From the NCBI RefSeq assembly GCF_016900875.1, contig NZ_JAFEUM010000009.1, positions 1 to 64,000 on the forward strand: a DNA stretch of 64,000 nucleotides. Reading direction: 5' to 3'. Shown here piece by piece: positions 41,909-51,470 of the stretch. Under the pieces are notes generated by a model, which saw only the letters and a list, made by a program, of their open reading frames with translations, was not told the DNA's origin and made no database searches. The translations under genes and the position numbers were made by a program. This DNA is from Vibrio ulleungensis (GTDB lineage Bacteria; Pseudomonadota; Gammaproteobacteria; Enterobacterales; Vibrionaceae). How positions within the stretch are numbered: position 1 is the stretch's first letter; every line of letters starts with the position of its first letter.

Positions 41909-42736
41909 ATGACCAGCACACTGACCGATCCCTTTCTAAAAGGTCTGATTGAAGAGCTTACCCAGCAAGCTGAAGTTGAATGTATCGCTTTGGGGGGATC
42001 ACACACCCTGTCGATGAACGACAAATGGTCCGATTTCGATCTCTATGTGTACCTCAACCAGCCACTGTCTGTTCAACTTCGTAAACAGATCACGGACAAA
42101 TACTGTCAATCGATGGAGCTTAACCAGACGTTTTGGGAAACCGAAGATGACGGAGTACTCAAAAGCGGCACAGAAGTAGAAATAATCTACCGCAATTTAG
42201 ACGATATGGAGCAAGATTTAGACGCATTAATTAACCAGCACCAAGTCTCCCTTGGATACACTACGTGCTTTTGGGCTAACCTCCTCAACTGCCAAATTCT
42301 GTTTGAGCGAGACAATAAGCTCAGTCAACTGAAACAAACATTTGGACTGCCTTACCCAGACGCTCTTGCAAACGCAATTATTGAGAAAAACCTACCACTG
42401 CTGTGCGATGCGTTCCCAAATTACCCAAAGCAGATTAAAAAGGCGCTGCTTAGACAAGATTCATTCAGCGTGCTTCACCGAACAAACGAATACCTAGCTA
42501 GCTATTTTGACGTGTTATTCGCACTCAATAAGATCCCTCACCCTGGTGAAAAGCGGCTCATAGATTTTGCCGAAGAACATTGCGAGTTTCTTCCTATAAA
42601 CTTTAAGAAAACGCTTGAGTCGCTGTTTGAGTCTATCAATATCACAGAGCAGTGCCATACCGACGGTTCGCTCATTTCTGCGCTCGACGATGCAACGAAT
42701 AACCTAGTATCGTTAATTGATATTCATAGACGCTAG
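41909..42736 (+). CDS. nucleotidyltransferase-fold protein (DUF4037-like)
   Basis: 275 aa. GGSHTLSMNDKWSDFDLYVY (about 29-48) is the G-S ... D-x-D motif of the minimal nucleotidyltransferase superfamily, with a third acidic residue likely in EVEIIYR. The C-terminal half is helical, as in DUF4037 proteins. Relatives include aminoglycoside-modifying enzymes, but this protein's substrate is unknown. Divergent from the sulfotransferase gene; the 220 bp between them hold no gene. Confidence 0.75.
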   Translation: MTSTLTDPFLKGLIEELTQQAEVECIALGGSHTLSMNDKWSDFDLYVYLNQPLSVQLRKQITDKYCQSMELNQTFWETEDDGVLKSGTEVEIIYRNLDDMEQDLDALINQHQVSLGYTTCFWANLLNCQILFERDNKLSQLKQTFGLPYPDALANAIIEKNLPLLCDAFPNYPKQIKKALLRQDSFSVLHRTNEYLASYFDVLFALNKIPHPGEKRLIDFAEEHCEFLPINFKKTLESLFESINITEQCHTDGSLISALDDATNNLVSLIDIHRR

Positions 42737-42750
42737 TCTATAGCACGTCT

Positions 42751-43938
42751 CTATCTCTCGACTAAAGACAAAAGCAATTGCTCACATTGTGATTGCGTCA
42801 TTACGGCTGGGACTGGATATTGACCAAACGCTTCAGCGATCGCTTGTTTAGCTAGCGCAGAGATATCTTCTTCCAACAGCTCTGGAACGGTGAGTGGAAT
42901 GTTCAGTTGACCGAGTAGGCTTTCAACAGACTCGATAAATTGAATGGCACGTTCAGTATCGGTTCCGTCTTGTCGCCCCATGACCTCATCGGCCAATTGA
43001 GCAATGGGTGTGGGATTTCGGTGTAAGGTAAACCGGAGAACTTTAGGCAGCACAATAGCATTGGCCAGACCATGGGGCACATGGTAAAACGCGCCCAATT
43101 GATGAGCCACTGCGTGAACATAGCCGACATAGCTTCTGGTAAACGCCAATCCTGCATCAAAACTTGCTTGGGCAAGCGCTGCTCGAGCGTTAAGGTTCTG
43201 GCCATCGTGAAACGCTACCGGCAAGGATTCAAGAATTTGTTTCACCGCTTGCACGCACAGCGAGCGGGTATAAGTATTGCTGTACCCACTAATGTAGGCC
43301 TCAATGGCGTGAGTAAGGGCATCAATACCTGTTTGCGCTGTTATGCTTGCAGGCAAACCAATCATTAAGCTTGGGTCGAGCAACGCAGCACGCGGAACAA
43401 TAAAGGGATCGGTAATGTTAGGCTTAGTGCGTGACACAGGATCACTGATCACTGCGGCCACCGTTGTTTCAGATCCGGTGCCTGCGGTTGTTGGGATAGC
43501 GATAACGGGGTAAGGCCGGCGCCTTACCTTTAGGATACCAAGTAGCTTAGCCACGTCTTTACCGGTCTTAGCACTGGCTGAGATGGCTTTACCACAATCC
43601 ATAGGAGAGCCTCCGCCCAGTGCAATGACACCATCGCACTGCTCGGTGTGAAACTGGATAACCCCTTCTCTGACTATTTCAAAATCTGGATCGGGTGTCA
43701 CTTTAGAAAACACCGAAAAGCCAATGCCACACTCCGAGAGTTGCTGAGTCACTAACTCCAATAGCCCTAACTTTACCAGCATAGGATCGGTTACGATCAG
43801 TGGGTGAGAGAGCCCAAATGTTTGACACACCTCCCCTAACTGATCGAGGGCATTTTCCCCCTCAACTTTTGACGGGGTAGGAATTGGCACCATTTTAATA
43901 AATGGCTTGCGAAGAGTGACCAATACTTGATGCAACAT
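42751..43938 (-). CDS. iron-containing alcohol dehydrogenase
   Basis: 395 aa, group III ADH. NAD(P)-binding GVIALGGGSPMDCGKAI, then IPTTAGTGSETT, GIDALTHAIEAYISGYSNTYT and a metal site YVGYVHAVAHQLGAFYHVPHG with the ligand histidines. Physiological substrate uncertain (medium-chain alcohols or lactaldehyde-like compounds are typical). Its stop lies 12 bp from the convergent nucleotidyltransferase gene. Confidence 0.9.
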   Translation of the reverse strand: MLHQVLVTLRKPFIKMVPIPTPSKVEGENALDQLGEVCQTFGLSHPLIVTDPMLVKLGLLELVTQQLSECGIGFSVFSKVTPDPDFEIVREGVIQFHTEQCDGVIALGGGSPMDCGKAISASAKTGKDVAKLLGILKVRRRPYPVIAIPTTAGTGSETTVAAVISDPVSRTKPNITDPFIVPRAALLDPSLMIGLPASITAQTGIDALTHAIEAYISGYSNTYTRSLCVQAVKQILESLPVAFHDGQNLNARAALAQASFDAGLAFTRSYVGYVHAVAHQLGAFYHVPHGLANAIVLPKVLRFTLHRNPTPIAQLADEVMGRQDGTDTERAIQFIESVESLLGQLNIPLTVPELLEEDISALAKQAIAEAFGQYPVPAVMTQSQCEQLLLSLVER

Positions 43939-44023
43939 GACGCCTCCTAGCGGGCAAACAAACGACTAACCTGCCTACCGAATCGATGCTTCTTAATGAA
44001 TATTTCCAATGACTATTTTCGCT

Positions 44024-47000
44024 CTAGGCGCGATTAAGTACCGCGCGCAATTTCAACGGTTTTACGGGTTTAGGCATAAAACTGAATCCATTGCTTTTTA
44101 TCCCGCTCATCATCTCGTCAGTACGATCTGCACTAATGATTACGCCGACGAAGCTATCGCCCAACCTCAAACGGCATTGCTGCAGTACTTCTAATCCTGT
44201 TCGATCGTGATCCAAACGGTAATCAGAAAATACAACGTCAGGAATAAAGCCTTCCTCGATGTGTTTCATACTTTGAACAACATCTGCGGCCAACGCTACT
44301 TGGCAACCCCAGCGAGCCAGCAAGGTTTGCATGCCATCCAATATGTCGGCTTCATTGTCTACACACAGGACATTGAGATGAGAGAGGTCTTGCTCTTTCA
44401 CAGGCGAAACCGTCTCGGCCACTATAGGGGCAACCGCTTCTTTTCTTGCGACTTGAACAGAGAATACGCTGCCCAAGTTGTGCCATGATTGCAGAGAAAT
44501 CGTGTGCCCAAGTAGTTGCGCTAGCCCTTTGGAAATCGCCAGTCCTAAGCCCAATCCTTGCTCTGCTCTAACCTGCTCCACTCGGGTGAACTCTTCAAAA
44601 ATCTCTTGCTGCTTGTTATGGGGTATCCCAACACCGTTGTCCCATACTTCTATGCGAACACACTCTCCATCACGTCTTGCCCCTAATACAACTTTGCCTT
44701 TGGGCGAATAGCGAAATGCGTTGGTAAGAAAGTTCTGTAAGATTCTTCGCAATAATTTAGGGTCTGATTCAACAATCATGTCAGTGGAAATACAATGGAA
44801 TTCTATGTCGTTACCGATCGCCAACTGCTCAAACTCATTGGCGAGCGTACTCATCACATCATCTAGCTTAAATTGAGTGATTTGCGCCTGCATTTTTCCT
44901 GACTCAATGCGAGAAATATCAAGCAGATCACCAATTAGATCTTCCGCAGACTCTAGAGCACTTTCCACTTTGTTCGACATTTGCTTAATGTCGTTTTGCG
45001 GCGCAATTTCACTAAGAGATGATGCGAACAGTCGAGCGGCATTTAGCGGTTGCATCAAGTCATGACTTACCGCGGCCAAAAACCTGGATTTGGAGTGCGA
45101 TTCTAGCTCTGCTCGCTGAGTGGCCGAGACCAATCGCTTATTCAGCTCCTCTAACTCTCTAGTCCTTTCTAACACGCGAGTTTCCAACAGCTCATTAGAT
45201 TGCTTAAGGGCTTTCTCCGCTTCTCTAAACACAGTGATGTCGGTAAAGCTCATTACAAACCCCCCGCCAGGCATTGGGTTACCCTGAACCTCAATCACTC
45301 GACCGTCTGGTCGTATCCGCGACGAAGTGTGTCGCGTGCCCTGTTCTAAGTGATAAACCCTTTTGCGCACATGTACTTCTGGATCACCGGGACCACACAA
45401 TCCTTGCTGCGCATTGTGTCGAATCACATCGGCGATAGGACGACCAACGCGAATTAACCCAGCAGGAAAGTCAAACAGCTCTAAATAGCGCTGATTCCAT
45501 GCCACCAGCCTCAACTGCTTATCCACCACTGCAATGCCTTGGCCAATATGTTCGATGGCCCCTTGCAATAACCCTCGGCTAAAGTCGTATAACTCTGAGG
45601 CTTCATCAACGATCGTGGCCACTTCCTCCAACTGCATGTTTTTACCCTGCAAGGCCGAAGTGAGTACTAACTTCGCAGATGACGCGCCAAATACACCTGC
45701 CAATAACCGTTCAGTATGTCGAATCAAAGTCGCGGGAGCTTGCTGGCTTGGCATGAGCTGTGTGCCGTGCTGGCGCCAAAAAGTAATGAATGCACTTTTC
45801 GCTCGGCTACGACCAACAAATCGAGACGCAAGCATCTCTAGCTCGGCAACCGATACGCGGCTTTGATAGAGAGTGACGTTTTCCGCTTCTTCAAGTTGCA
45901 TTCCAACAAAGGACGCAGATTGAAGCCGCTCACTTAAACTGGGACGAGTAAAGAGAGAAACCAATACAAAACAGGTCGTGTTAATGACGAGGCTAATCAA
46001 CATGCCCCAGTCAGACGATGTGATCTGCCATGACTCGATATAGCTAGGCGGCGTTATCAGCCACAATAGCGGGTTGCTGTCCGAGTCTCCTGCCAACAGC
46101 GACATTTCATTCATCAGTGTGATTAACCACACCACAAAACCAGATAACAGCCCTACAAATGCCCCTTTCTTATTGGCATAGCGCCAGTAGAGGCCACCTA
46201 TCAGTGCTGGAGCAAATTGCGCGATGGCCGCAAACGAAAGTAGGCCAATGGCCGACAACGAGGTGATGCTATCGAGCGCCATATAAAACGCCCATGCCCC
46301 CATGAGCATCAATAAAATCAAGCCACGACGGATATTAAGCAGCAATCCCGAAAAGTGCGCGTAGGTTCGCTGGCTCAGCTTAAGTCGGCGCAGCAATAGC
46401 GGCAGTACTAGATCATTTGACACCATAATGGCAAGAGCAATGGTCGATACAATCACCATACCGCTGGCCGCGGAGGTCCCACCTAAGAACGCCAGCAGGG
46501 CCATATCGTGAGCACCCAACGACAGCGGCAAACTGATCACGTACGAGTCAGCTGGCTCTCCAGTCAACAACGCCTGACCTGCCCACGCGATGGGCAATAC
46601 AAATATGCCCATTAACACCAAATAGAGTGGGAACAGCCATCGCGCGGTATGGAGATCTTGTGGCCGCTCATTCTCAACCACCATGGTGTGAAACTGACGA
46701 GGTAAACAGATTATCGCCGCCATCGTCAGCAAAGTATGAATCGCCATAGACGCCAATTTTGGCGATTGATAGGTTTGCGACGCAACGTCAGCCAGACGAA
46801 TGTCTGGGCGTTCGATGGCGACCATCCAAATAAAACCACCAACAATCAGAAACGCCACCAGTTTAATGATTGACTCAAAGGCAATCGCCATCATCATTCC
46901 ACGGTGGTGCTCTGTGCTATCAATGTGCCTTGTACCAAATAGCATTGTAAATAGAGCAAGGCCGGCAACAACAAACCAAGAGATGTGCGCCTGCTGGTAA

Positions 47001-47458
47001 CCTAACTGTTCACTTAAATCGGGCGCAATGACATTGAGCCCCATAGTGATGCCACGCAACTGCAGTGATATATAGGGAAGAATGCCTGCCACAGCAATCA
47101 GTGTCACCGTAACCGCTAAAGCTTGAGACTTTCCATAACGCGCCGCGATAAAATCGGCAATAGAGGTAATGTGCTCTCGCTTGGCCACTAAGATCAATCT
47201 AGCGAGCAGGCGCCAGCCAAATACAAACACAATAATGGGAGCAATATAGATAGGTAAAAACGACCAAGGGTTACTGGTCGCTTGGCCAACAGTCCCGAAA
47301 AAGGTCCAGGACGTGCAATACACCGCGATCGATAGGCTGTAGATCCATGGGCGCCATTTTGACAACCAATTGGGGCGTCGATCGCCATACCATGCGATCA
47401 AAAAAAGCACACCTAAGTAGGTGAGTGATACCGGTATCACTATCCAGCCTTCCATCAC
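44024..47458 (-). CDS. crbS: hybrid sensor histidine kinase with sodium/solute symporter domain (CrbS)
   Basis: 1144 aa. Residues 1-490 form an SSS/SLC5 transporter-like domain with about 13 membrane segments. A linker region (500-630) follows, then a PAS domain (about 640-760: GIAVVDKQLRLVAWNQRYLELF), a short coiled coil, the HisKA/HATPase domains (His799 in AAVSHDLMQPLN; DNGVGIP, GLGLGLAIS) and a receiver (Asp1079 in FSDYRLD). This matches CrbS, which with the regulator CrbR turns on acs during the acetate switch in V. cholerae; acs lies 4 kb away, as there. Confidence 0.9.
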   Translation of the reverse strand: MMEGWIVIPVSLTYLGVLFLIAWYGDRRPNWLSKWRPWIYSLSIAVYCTSWTFFGTVGQATSNPWSFLPIYIAPIIVFVFGWRLLARLILVAKREHITSIADFIAARYGKSQALAVTVTLIAVAGILPYISLQLRGITMGLNVIAPDLSEQLGYQQAHISWFVVAGLALFTMLFGTRHIDSTEHHRGMMMAIAFESIIKLVAFLIVGGFIWMVAIERPDIRLADVASQTYQSPKLASMAIHTLLTMAAIICLPRQFHTMVVENERPQDLHTARWLFPLYLVLMGIFVLPIAWAGQALLTGEPADSYVISLPLSLGAHDMALLAFLGGTSAASGMVIVSTIALAIMVSNDLVLPLLLRRLKLSQRTYAHFSGLLLNIRRGLILLMLMGAWAFYMALDSITSLSAIGLLSFAAIAQFAPALIGGLYWRYANKKGAFVGLLSGFVVWLITLMNEMSLLAGDSDSNPLLWLITPPSYIESWQITSSDWGMLISLVINTTCFVLVSLFTRPSLSERLQSASFVGMQLEEAENVTLYQSRVSVAELEMLASRFVGRSRAKSAFITFWRQHGTQLMPSQQAPATLIRHTERLLAGVFGASSAKLVLTSALQGKNMQLEEVATIVDEASELYDFSRGLLQGAIEHIGQGIAVVDKQLRLVAWNQRYLELFDFPAGLIRVGRPIADVIRHNAQQGLCGPGDPEVHVRKRVYHLEQGTRHTSSRIRPDGRVIEVQGNPMPGGGFVMSFTDITVFREAEKALKQSNELLETRVLERTRELEELNKRLVSATQRAELESHSKSRFLAAVSHDLMQPLNAARLFASSLSEIAPQNDIKQMSNKVESALESAEDLIGDLLDISRIESGKMQAQITQFKLDDVMSTLANEFEQLAIGNDIEFHCISTDMIVESDPKLLRRILQNFLTNAFRYSPKGKVVLGARRDGECVRIEVWDNGVGIPHNKQQEIFEEFTRVEQVRAEQGLGLGLAISKGLAQLLGHTISLQSWHNLGSVFSVQVARKEAVAPIVAETVSPVKEQDLSHLNVLCVDNEADILDGMQTLLARWGCQVALAADVVQSMKHIEEGFIPDVVFSDYRLDHDRTGLEVLQQCRLRLGDSFVGVIISADRTDEMMSGIKSNGFSFMPKPVKPLKLRAVLNRA

Positions 47459-47522
47459 CTCGTCCCTGTGTGATTGACTCCTACCTACAATTTAAGCGAT
47501 GAATGTAAGTAAACTCAAATGT

Positions 47523-48686
47523 TTAGCTCGCATTCTGTGCTACAGGCTTAGTTTTAGGTGAAACCTTAATCACCATTGCGATCAGCCCCATTACAGCCAT
47601 CACCCAAAACACCTGCGACCCATAATGCTGATAGCCCCAGCCGCTCACCGCAGTCATTAGAGCTAAAACCGCCCCCATTGGCAAAGCGTTATAGAGTGCT
47701 TGCAGCGGCACCATTTCTACTTCTGGTGCCATTTGGATATAGCGGATTGCGGCGATGTGCGCCAACGCAAAAGTGACACCGTGTAATGACTGCACAACCA
47801 CCAACGCGACAATATCGGTCGTGGCGGCTGTAAGTCCCCATCGCAGCATCACGCCAATCGAGGCCATGGTGAACAAAGCTTGTAGCCCTAAGCCGGAAAA
47901 CCATCGTCGGCTCATGGCAAACACCAAGATTTCCGAAATAACACCTAAGCTCCAAAGGTACCCAATAATGTCCTCAGAGATCCCTGCCCCTTTCCAGTGA
48001 ATAGCCGAAAAACCATAGTAGGCAGCATGACTCCCTTGAATCAGCGATACCAACACAATAAATCGAAGCACACTTGGCTTTCTTAGCAGCGCAAGCAGCT
48101 TCACTTTTGATTGATGGGTTTGAGTTTCTGACGTCGGCAACACGGCGGGGGTTCTTAGCACTAGCAGGTAAGACACAGCCAAACCGAGCAGTGCCGTATA
48201 CAAAATCATCTGCGAACCAAAGTTAGCCACTAAATACCCAACAATGGTTGAGCCCGCCACAAAGGCAATAGAACCCCATAAACGAGTTCGCCCGTAATCC
48301 AAGGTTTTTAGCTTGGCGTAGTAATTCGCCATAGAGTCCGATAGCGGGGTGATGGGTCCGAGGAAGAGATTGAACAAAACGGTGGCAGTGGCCATTAACC
48401 AAAAGCTTTGGCCAGTAAATAAGTGCGCGCCAAGGGTAATACATGCACCGATAGTCATCCACCGTAGTGCCGGTAAAATTCTTTCCATGCGTGAAAATCG
48501 AGGAGTAATAAATAGATTAGCAACGCATCGAGAAGCCAAACCTAAACCAATCAGTACCCCAATGTCACTTGCATCCACGTGTTGCGACTCGAACCACAGT
48601 CCCCAGAATGGCAAATAGACGCCATAAGTGAAGAAAAAGCCGACCAAATAGGTGGATAACCAAGCGTAAGGACTAGAGCGTTGCAT
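47523..48686 (-). CDS. MFS transporter, HcaT/YcaD-like group
   Basis: 387 aa with twelve predicted membrane segments in two halves. FFFTYGVYLPFWGLWFESQ at the start, then LGPITPLSDSMANYY and DYGRTRLWGSIAFVAGS, typical of the 3-phenylpropionate/nucleoside-proton symporter-like MFS group (HcaT). Substrate unknown. Lies between crbS and the divergent DUF294 gene, an order also seen in V. cholerae. Confidence 0.85.
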   Translation of the reverse strand: MQRSSPYAWLSTYLVGFFFTYGVYLPFWGLWFESQHVDASDIGVLIGLGLASRCVANLFITPRFSRMERILPALRWMTIGACITLGAHLFTGQSFWLMATATVLFNLFLGPITPLSDSMANYYAKLKTLDYGRTRLWGSIAFVAGSTIVGYLVANFGSQMILYTALLGLAVSYLLVLRTPAVLPTSETQTHQSKVKLLALLRKPSVLRFIVLVSLIQGSHAAYYGFSAIHWKGAGISEDIIGYLWSLGVISEILVFAMSRRWFSGLGLQALFTMASIGVMLRWGLTAATTDIVALVVVQSLHGVTFALAHIAAIRYIQMAPEVEMVPLQALYNALPMGAVLALMTAVSGWGYQHYGSQVFWVMAVMGLIAMVIKVSPKTKPVAQNAS

Positions 48687-48859
48687 AGAGGGCGAAACCA
48701 GTAATGACAGAAGGACCCAACAATTATACGCCTAATCCGTTGGATAAATAGGGAAGGTTTATTGCTGAGAGACTTTCCCCATTAGACCAAAGTCGTCTGG
48801 AGGATAATGGGGAATTTGCGAGACTGGAGGTATGCACTTTTCACAAGGTCCGTTTGCTT

Positions 48860-50686
48860 ATGCCTGATAATTTCGACATGCAATCCCCTCCATTTGATCG
48901 ATTGGACGCATCGCAGCAGTCTAAGCTGGAAGCCTCTCTAGATGTTGCCTATTACCGCAACGGTGATGAACTGATCAGCGCCAATCAGCCTCAAAATGCT
49001 CTGTTTATCATGTTAAAAGGGACGGTAGAAGAGCGTGATGTAGGCAGTGACGAAGTCTTTGCCCATTATGGTAATGATGATCTTTTTGATCTCAGAGCGA
49101 TGTTCGAGGAGAGTGCTAGGCACAACTATGTGGCATTAGAAGATACGCTGGTCTACCTGCTGCCTAAAGAAGTCTTTGTCGAGTTTTATCAGCAAAATGG
49201 GGAGTTTGCCGCCTACTTTGACAACAACTTGGCCAAGCGACAAGCATTGATCGAAGAGGCGCAGCAACAGAAAAACATTGCCGAGTTCATCCTGACTCAA
49301 GTCGACGATTCAATATTTTCCCCTCCAGTGTTGCTGAGCGCAACGACCCCACTCGACCAAGTTTCTGAAACTCTTAAGAAGCAAGGAGTGGATAGTGCCT
49401 TAGTCGAACTGGACCCAGAAGATCCCAGAGTCAAGGCACACCCACATGCTCACCCGTATGCCATCATTACTCGTACTAATATGCTGCATGCGCTCACCAT
49501 CGATCGCTTACCCTTAGATGTTGAGATCGGCAAAATTGCCACATTCCCTGTAGTACATGTCGATGTGGGGGAGTTTTTATTTAACGCCATGGTCATGATG
49601 ACCCGCCAGCGAATGAAGCGCCTCATGGTGTGTGATGGCAATCAAGCGGTGGGCATGCTCGACATGACTCAAATTTTGAGTACATTCTCGACTCACTCTC
49701 ACGTCCTTACACTCGCCATTGCTCGTGCAAATACGATTGATGAGCTCGCTCTCGCCTCCAACAAACAGAAGCAATTGGTCGACAGCTTACTCAGTCGCGG
49801 CATCCGCACGCGATTCATTATGGAGCTCATTTCGGCCGTCAATGAGCAGATTATAGAGAAAGCGTTTGAACTAGTGGTGCCCCCAGCGCTTCACGACCAA
49901 ATATGTTTGGTTGTACTTGGCTCTGAAGGACGAGGCGAGCAAATATTGAAGACCGATCAGGACAACGCGCTGATCATAAAAGACGGATTAGAATGGCATC
50001 AGTGCGACCAAATTATGGAGCAGCTCAGTCAAACACTACTAAAATTAGGTTATCCGCCTTGCCCAGGCCGAGTCATGGTGAATAACGAATTTTGGGTGCG
50101 AAACGAGAGCGCATGGAAGAACACATTAGCAAAATGGATTGCATCAGCTCAGCCAACTGATGCGATGAATTTATCCATCTTTGCCGATGCGCATGCCGTC
50201 GCAGGTGACAAAGCGATGCTAGAGAATGTCTTGCTACCAACCCAACAGAAGCTCAAAGGCAACATGCTGATGTTGCAAGAATTTGTTCGTCCAGCCTTGC
50301 AATTCTCGGTGCCGCTCACCTTGTTTGGTAATGTGAAAAAGAACAAACAGGGACTCGATTTAAAAAAAGGCGGCATATTCCCCATCGTGCACGGGATTCG
50401 AACACTGGCATTAGAGTATGGGATCACCGCCAGAAATACCTTTGAGCGCATTGAGACACTACAAGAGCGTAAAATGCTTGAACCCGACACCGCAGATAAC
50501 CTTAGTGAAGCGTTCAAACTGCTGACTAAATTGCGTCTTGCTCAACAGATGGATGCCGAGCAGACCGATTCATTGGTGCACACTGAGCACCTGGAACGTA
50601 CAGAACGAGACTTACTTAGACATGCCTTACACGTAGTGAAGAAATTTAAGCAGTTGCTTGGCTTTCACTATCAAATTAGAGACTAG
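48860..50686 (+). CDS. cNMP-binding/CBS/DUF294 nucleotidyltransferase-like protein
   Basis: 608 aa from the ATG at 48860 (a TTG two codons upstream is possible). Domains: cyclic-nucleotide-binding-like (about 1-130), CBS pair (about 150-275), DUF294 nucleotidyltransferase-like (about 295-440, with LGSEGRGEQILKTDQDNALI as the active-site motif) and a C-terminal helical domain. Genes of this type are regularly next to crbS/acs and a DnaQ-like exonuclease, hinting at a nucleotide-sensing role in acetate use. Confidence 0.88.
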   Translation: MPDNFDMQSPPFDRLDASQQSKLEASLDVAYYRNGDELISANQPQNALFIMLKGTVEERDVGSDEVFAHYGNDDLFDLRAMFEESARHNYVALEDTLVYLLPKEVFVEFYQQNGEFAAYFDNNLAKRQALIEEAQQQKNIAEFILTQVDDSIFSPPVLLSATTPLDQVSETLKKQGVDSALVELDPEDPRVKAHPHAHPYAIITRTNMLHALTIDRLPLDVEIGKIATFPVVHVDVGEFLFNAMVMMTRQRMKRLMVCDGNQAVGMLDMTQILSTFSTHSHVLTLAIARANTIDELALASNKQKQLVDSLLSRGIRTRFIMELISAVNEQIIEKAFELVVPPALHDQICLVVLGSEGRGEQILKTDQDNALIIKDGLEWHQCDQIMEQLSQTLLKLGYPPCPGRVMVNNEFWVRNESAWKNTLAKWIASAQPTDAMNLSIFADAHAVAGDKAMLENVLLPTQQKLKGNMLMLQEFVRPALQFSVPLTLFGNVKKNKQGLDLKKGGIFPIVHGIRTLALEYGITARNTFERIETLQERKMLEPDTADNLSEAFKLLTKLRLAQQMDAEQTDSLVHTEHLERTERDLLRHALHVVKKFKQLLGFHYQIRD

Positions 50687-50695
50687 GTACCCAGT

Positions 50696-51334
50696 ATGAA
50701 TTGGTTGACGCGAATTTGGTGGAAACACAAGTTTAAAGAGTCTCCCTATGCGCACCTATTTGAGCCGCATCGTGGCGAGGAGTACGTTGCACTAGATTGC
50801 GAGACCACAAGCCTAGACCCACTGCATGCCGAGCTGGTTTCTATAGCCGCGACTAAAATTGTGGGTAACCGCGTCTTAACCAGTCAGCCTTTTGAAATCA
50901 AGTTGCTCCCACCCGACTCACTGGCAGAAGACTCGGTAAAAGTGCATCAAATACGCCATCAAGATTTGGTGCAAGGAGCCACAGAAGAAGAGGCTCTCGA
51001 AGCTCTGATAAGCTTTATTGGAAACCGCCCCATTGTGGGCTATCACATTCGGTACGACAAAAAAATCTTAGATTTAGCCTGTATCAAACATAAAGGATTC
51101 CCACTCCCCAATCGCATTATCGAAGTGGCCGATATCTACCACGACAAATTGGAACAGCAGCTTCCAAATGGCTACTTTGACTTAAGTATGGACGCCATTT
51201 GTCGGCATCTAGACATTCCTATTACCAATAAGCATAACGCCTTAGCTGATGCAATTGTAGCGGCGCTAATCTATGTCAGATTAACCCATGGTAGCTTTCC
51301 AACTTTTGCTCACTCGACCTATCCATCTAAGTAA
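50696..51334 (+). CDS. DnaQ-like 3'-5' exonuclease
   Basis: 212 aa. ExoI ALDCETTSLDP (D-x-E), ExoII VGYHIRYDKKILD and ExoIII HNALADAIVAA, the five acidic/His residues of the DEDDh class. Similar to the Pol III epsilon proofreading domain but lacking the polymerase-binding tail. Starts 10 bp after the DUF294 gene, so both are probably co-transcribed. Confidence 0.88.
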   Translation: MNWLTRIWWKHKFKESPYAHLFEPHRGEEYVALDCETTSLDPLHAELVSIAATKIVGNRVLTSQPFEIKLLPPDSLAEDSVKVHQIRHQDLVQGATEEEALEALISFIGNRPIVGYHIRYDKKILDLACIKHKGFPLPNRIIEVADIYHDKLEQQLPNGYFDLSMDAICRHLDIPITNKHNALADAIVAALIYVRLTHGSFPTFAHSTYPSK

Positions 51335-51470
51335 TTCACGGTCTTTATCGCAGTGAGCTAACGCTCATTCATCCTAAAGTCTAATTGTCGAAACGCGCCC
51401 AGTCATTGAAAGTTATACCACTAGCAAGTCACATAGCAGTTACTTGCGACCTATTCACAAGGAGAGAATA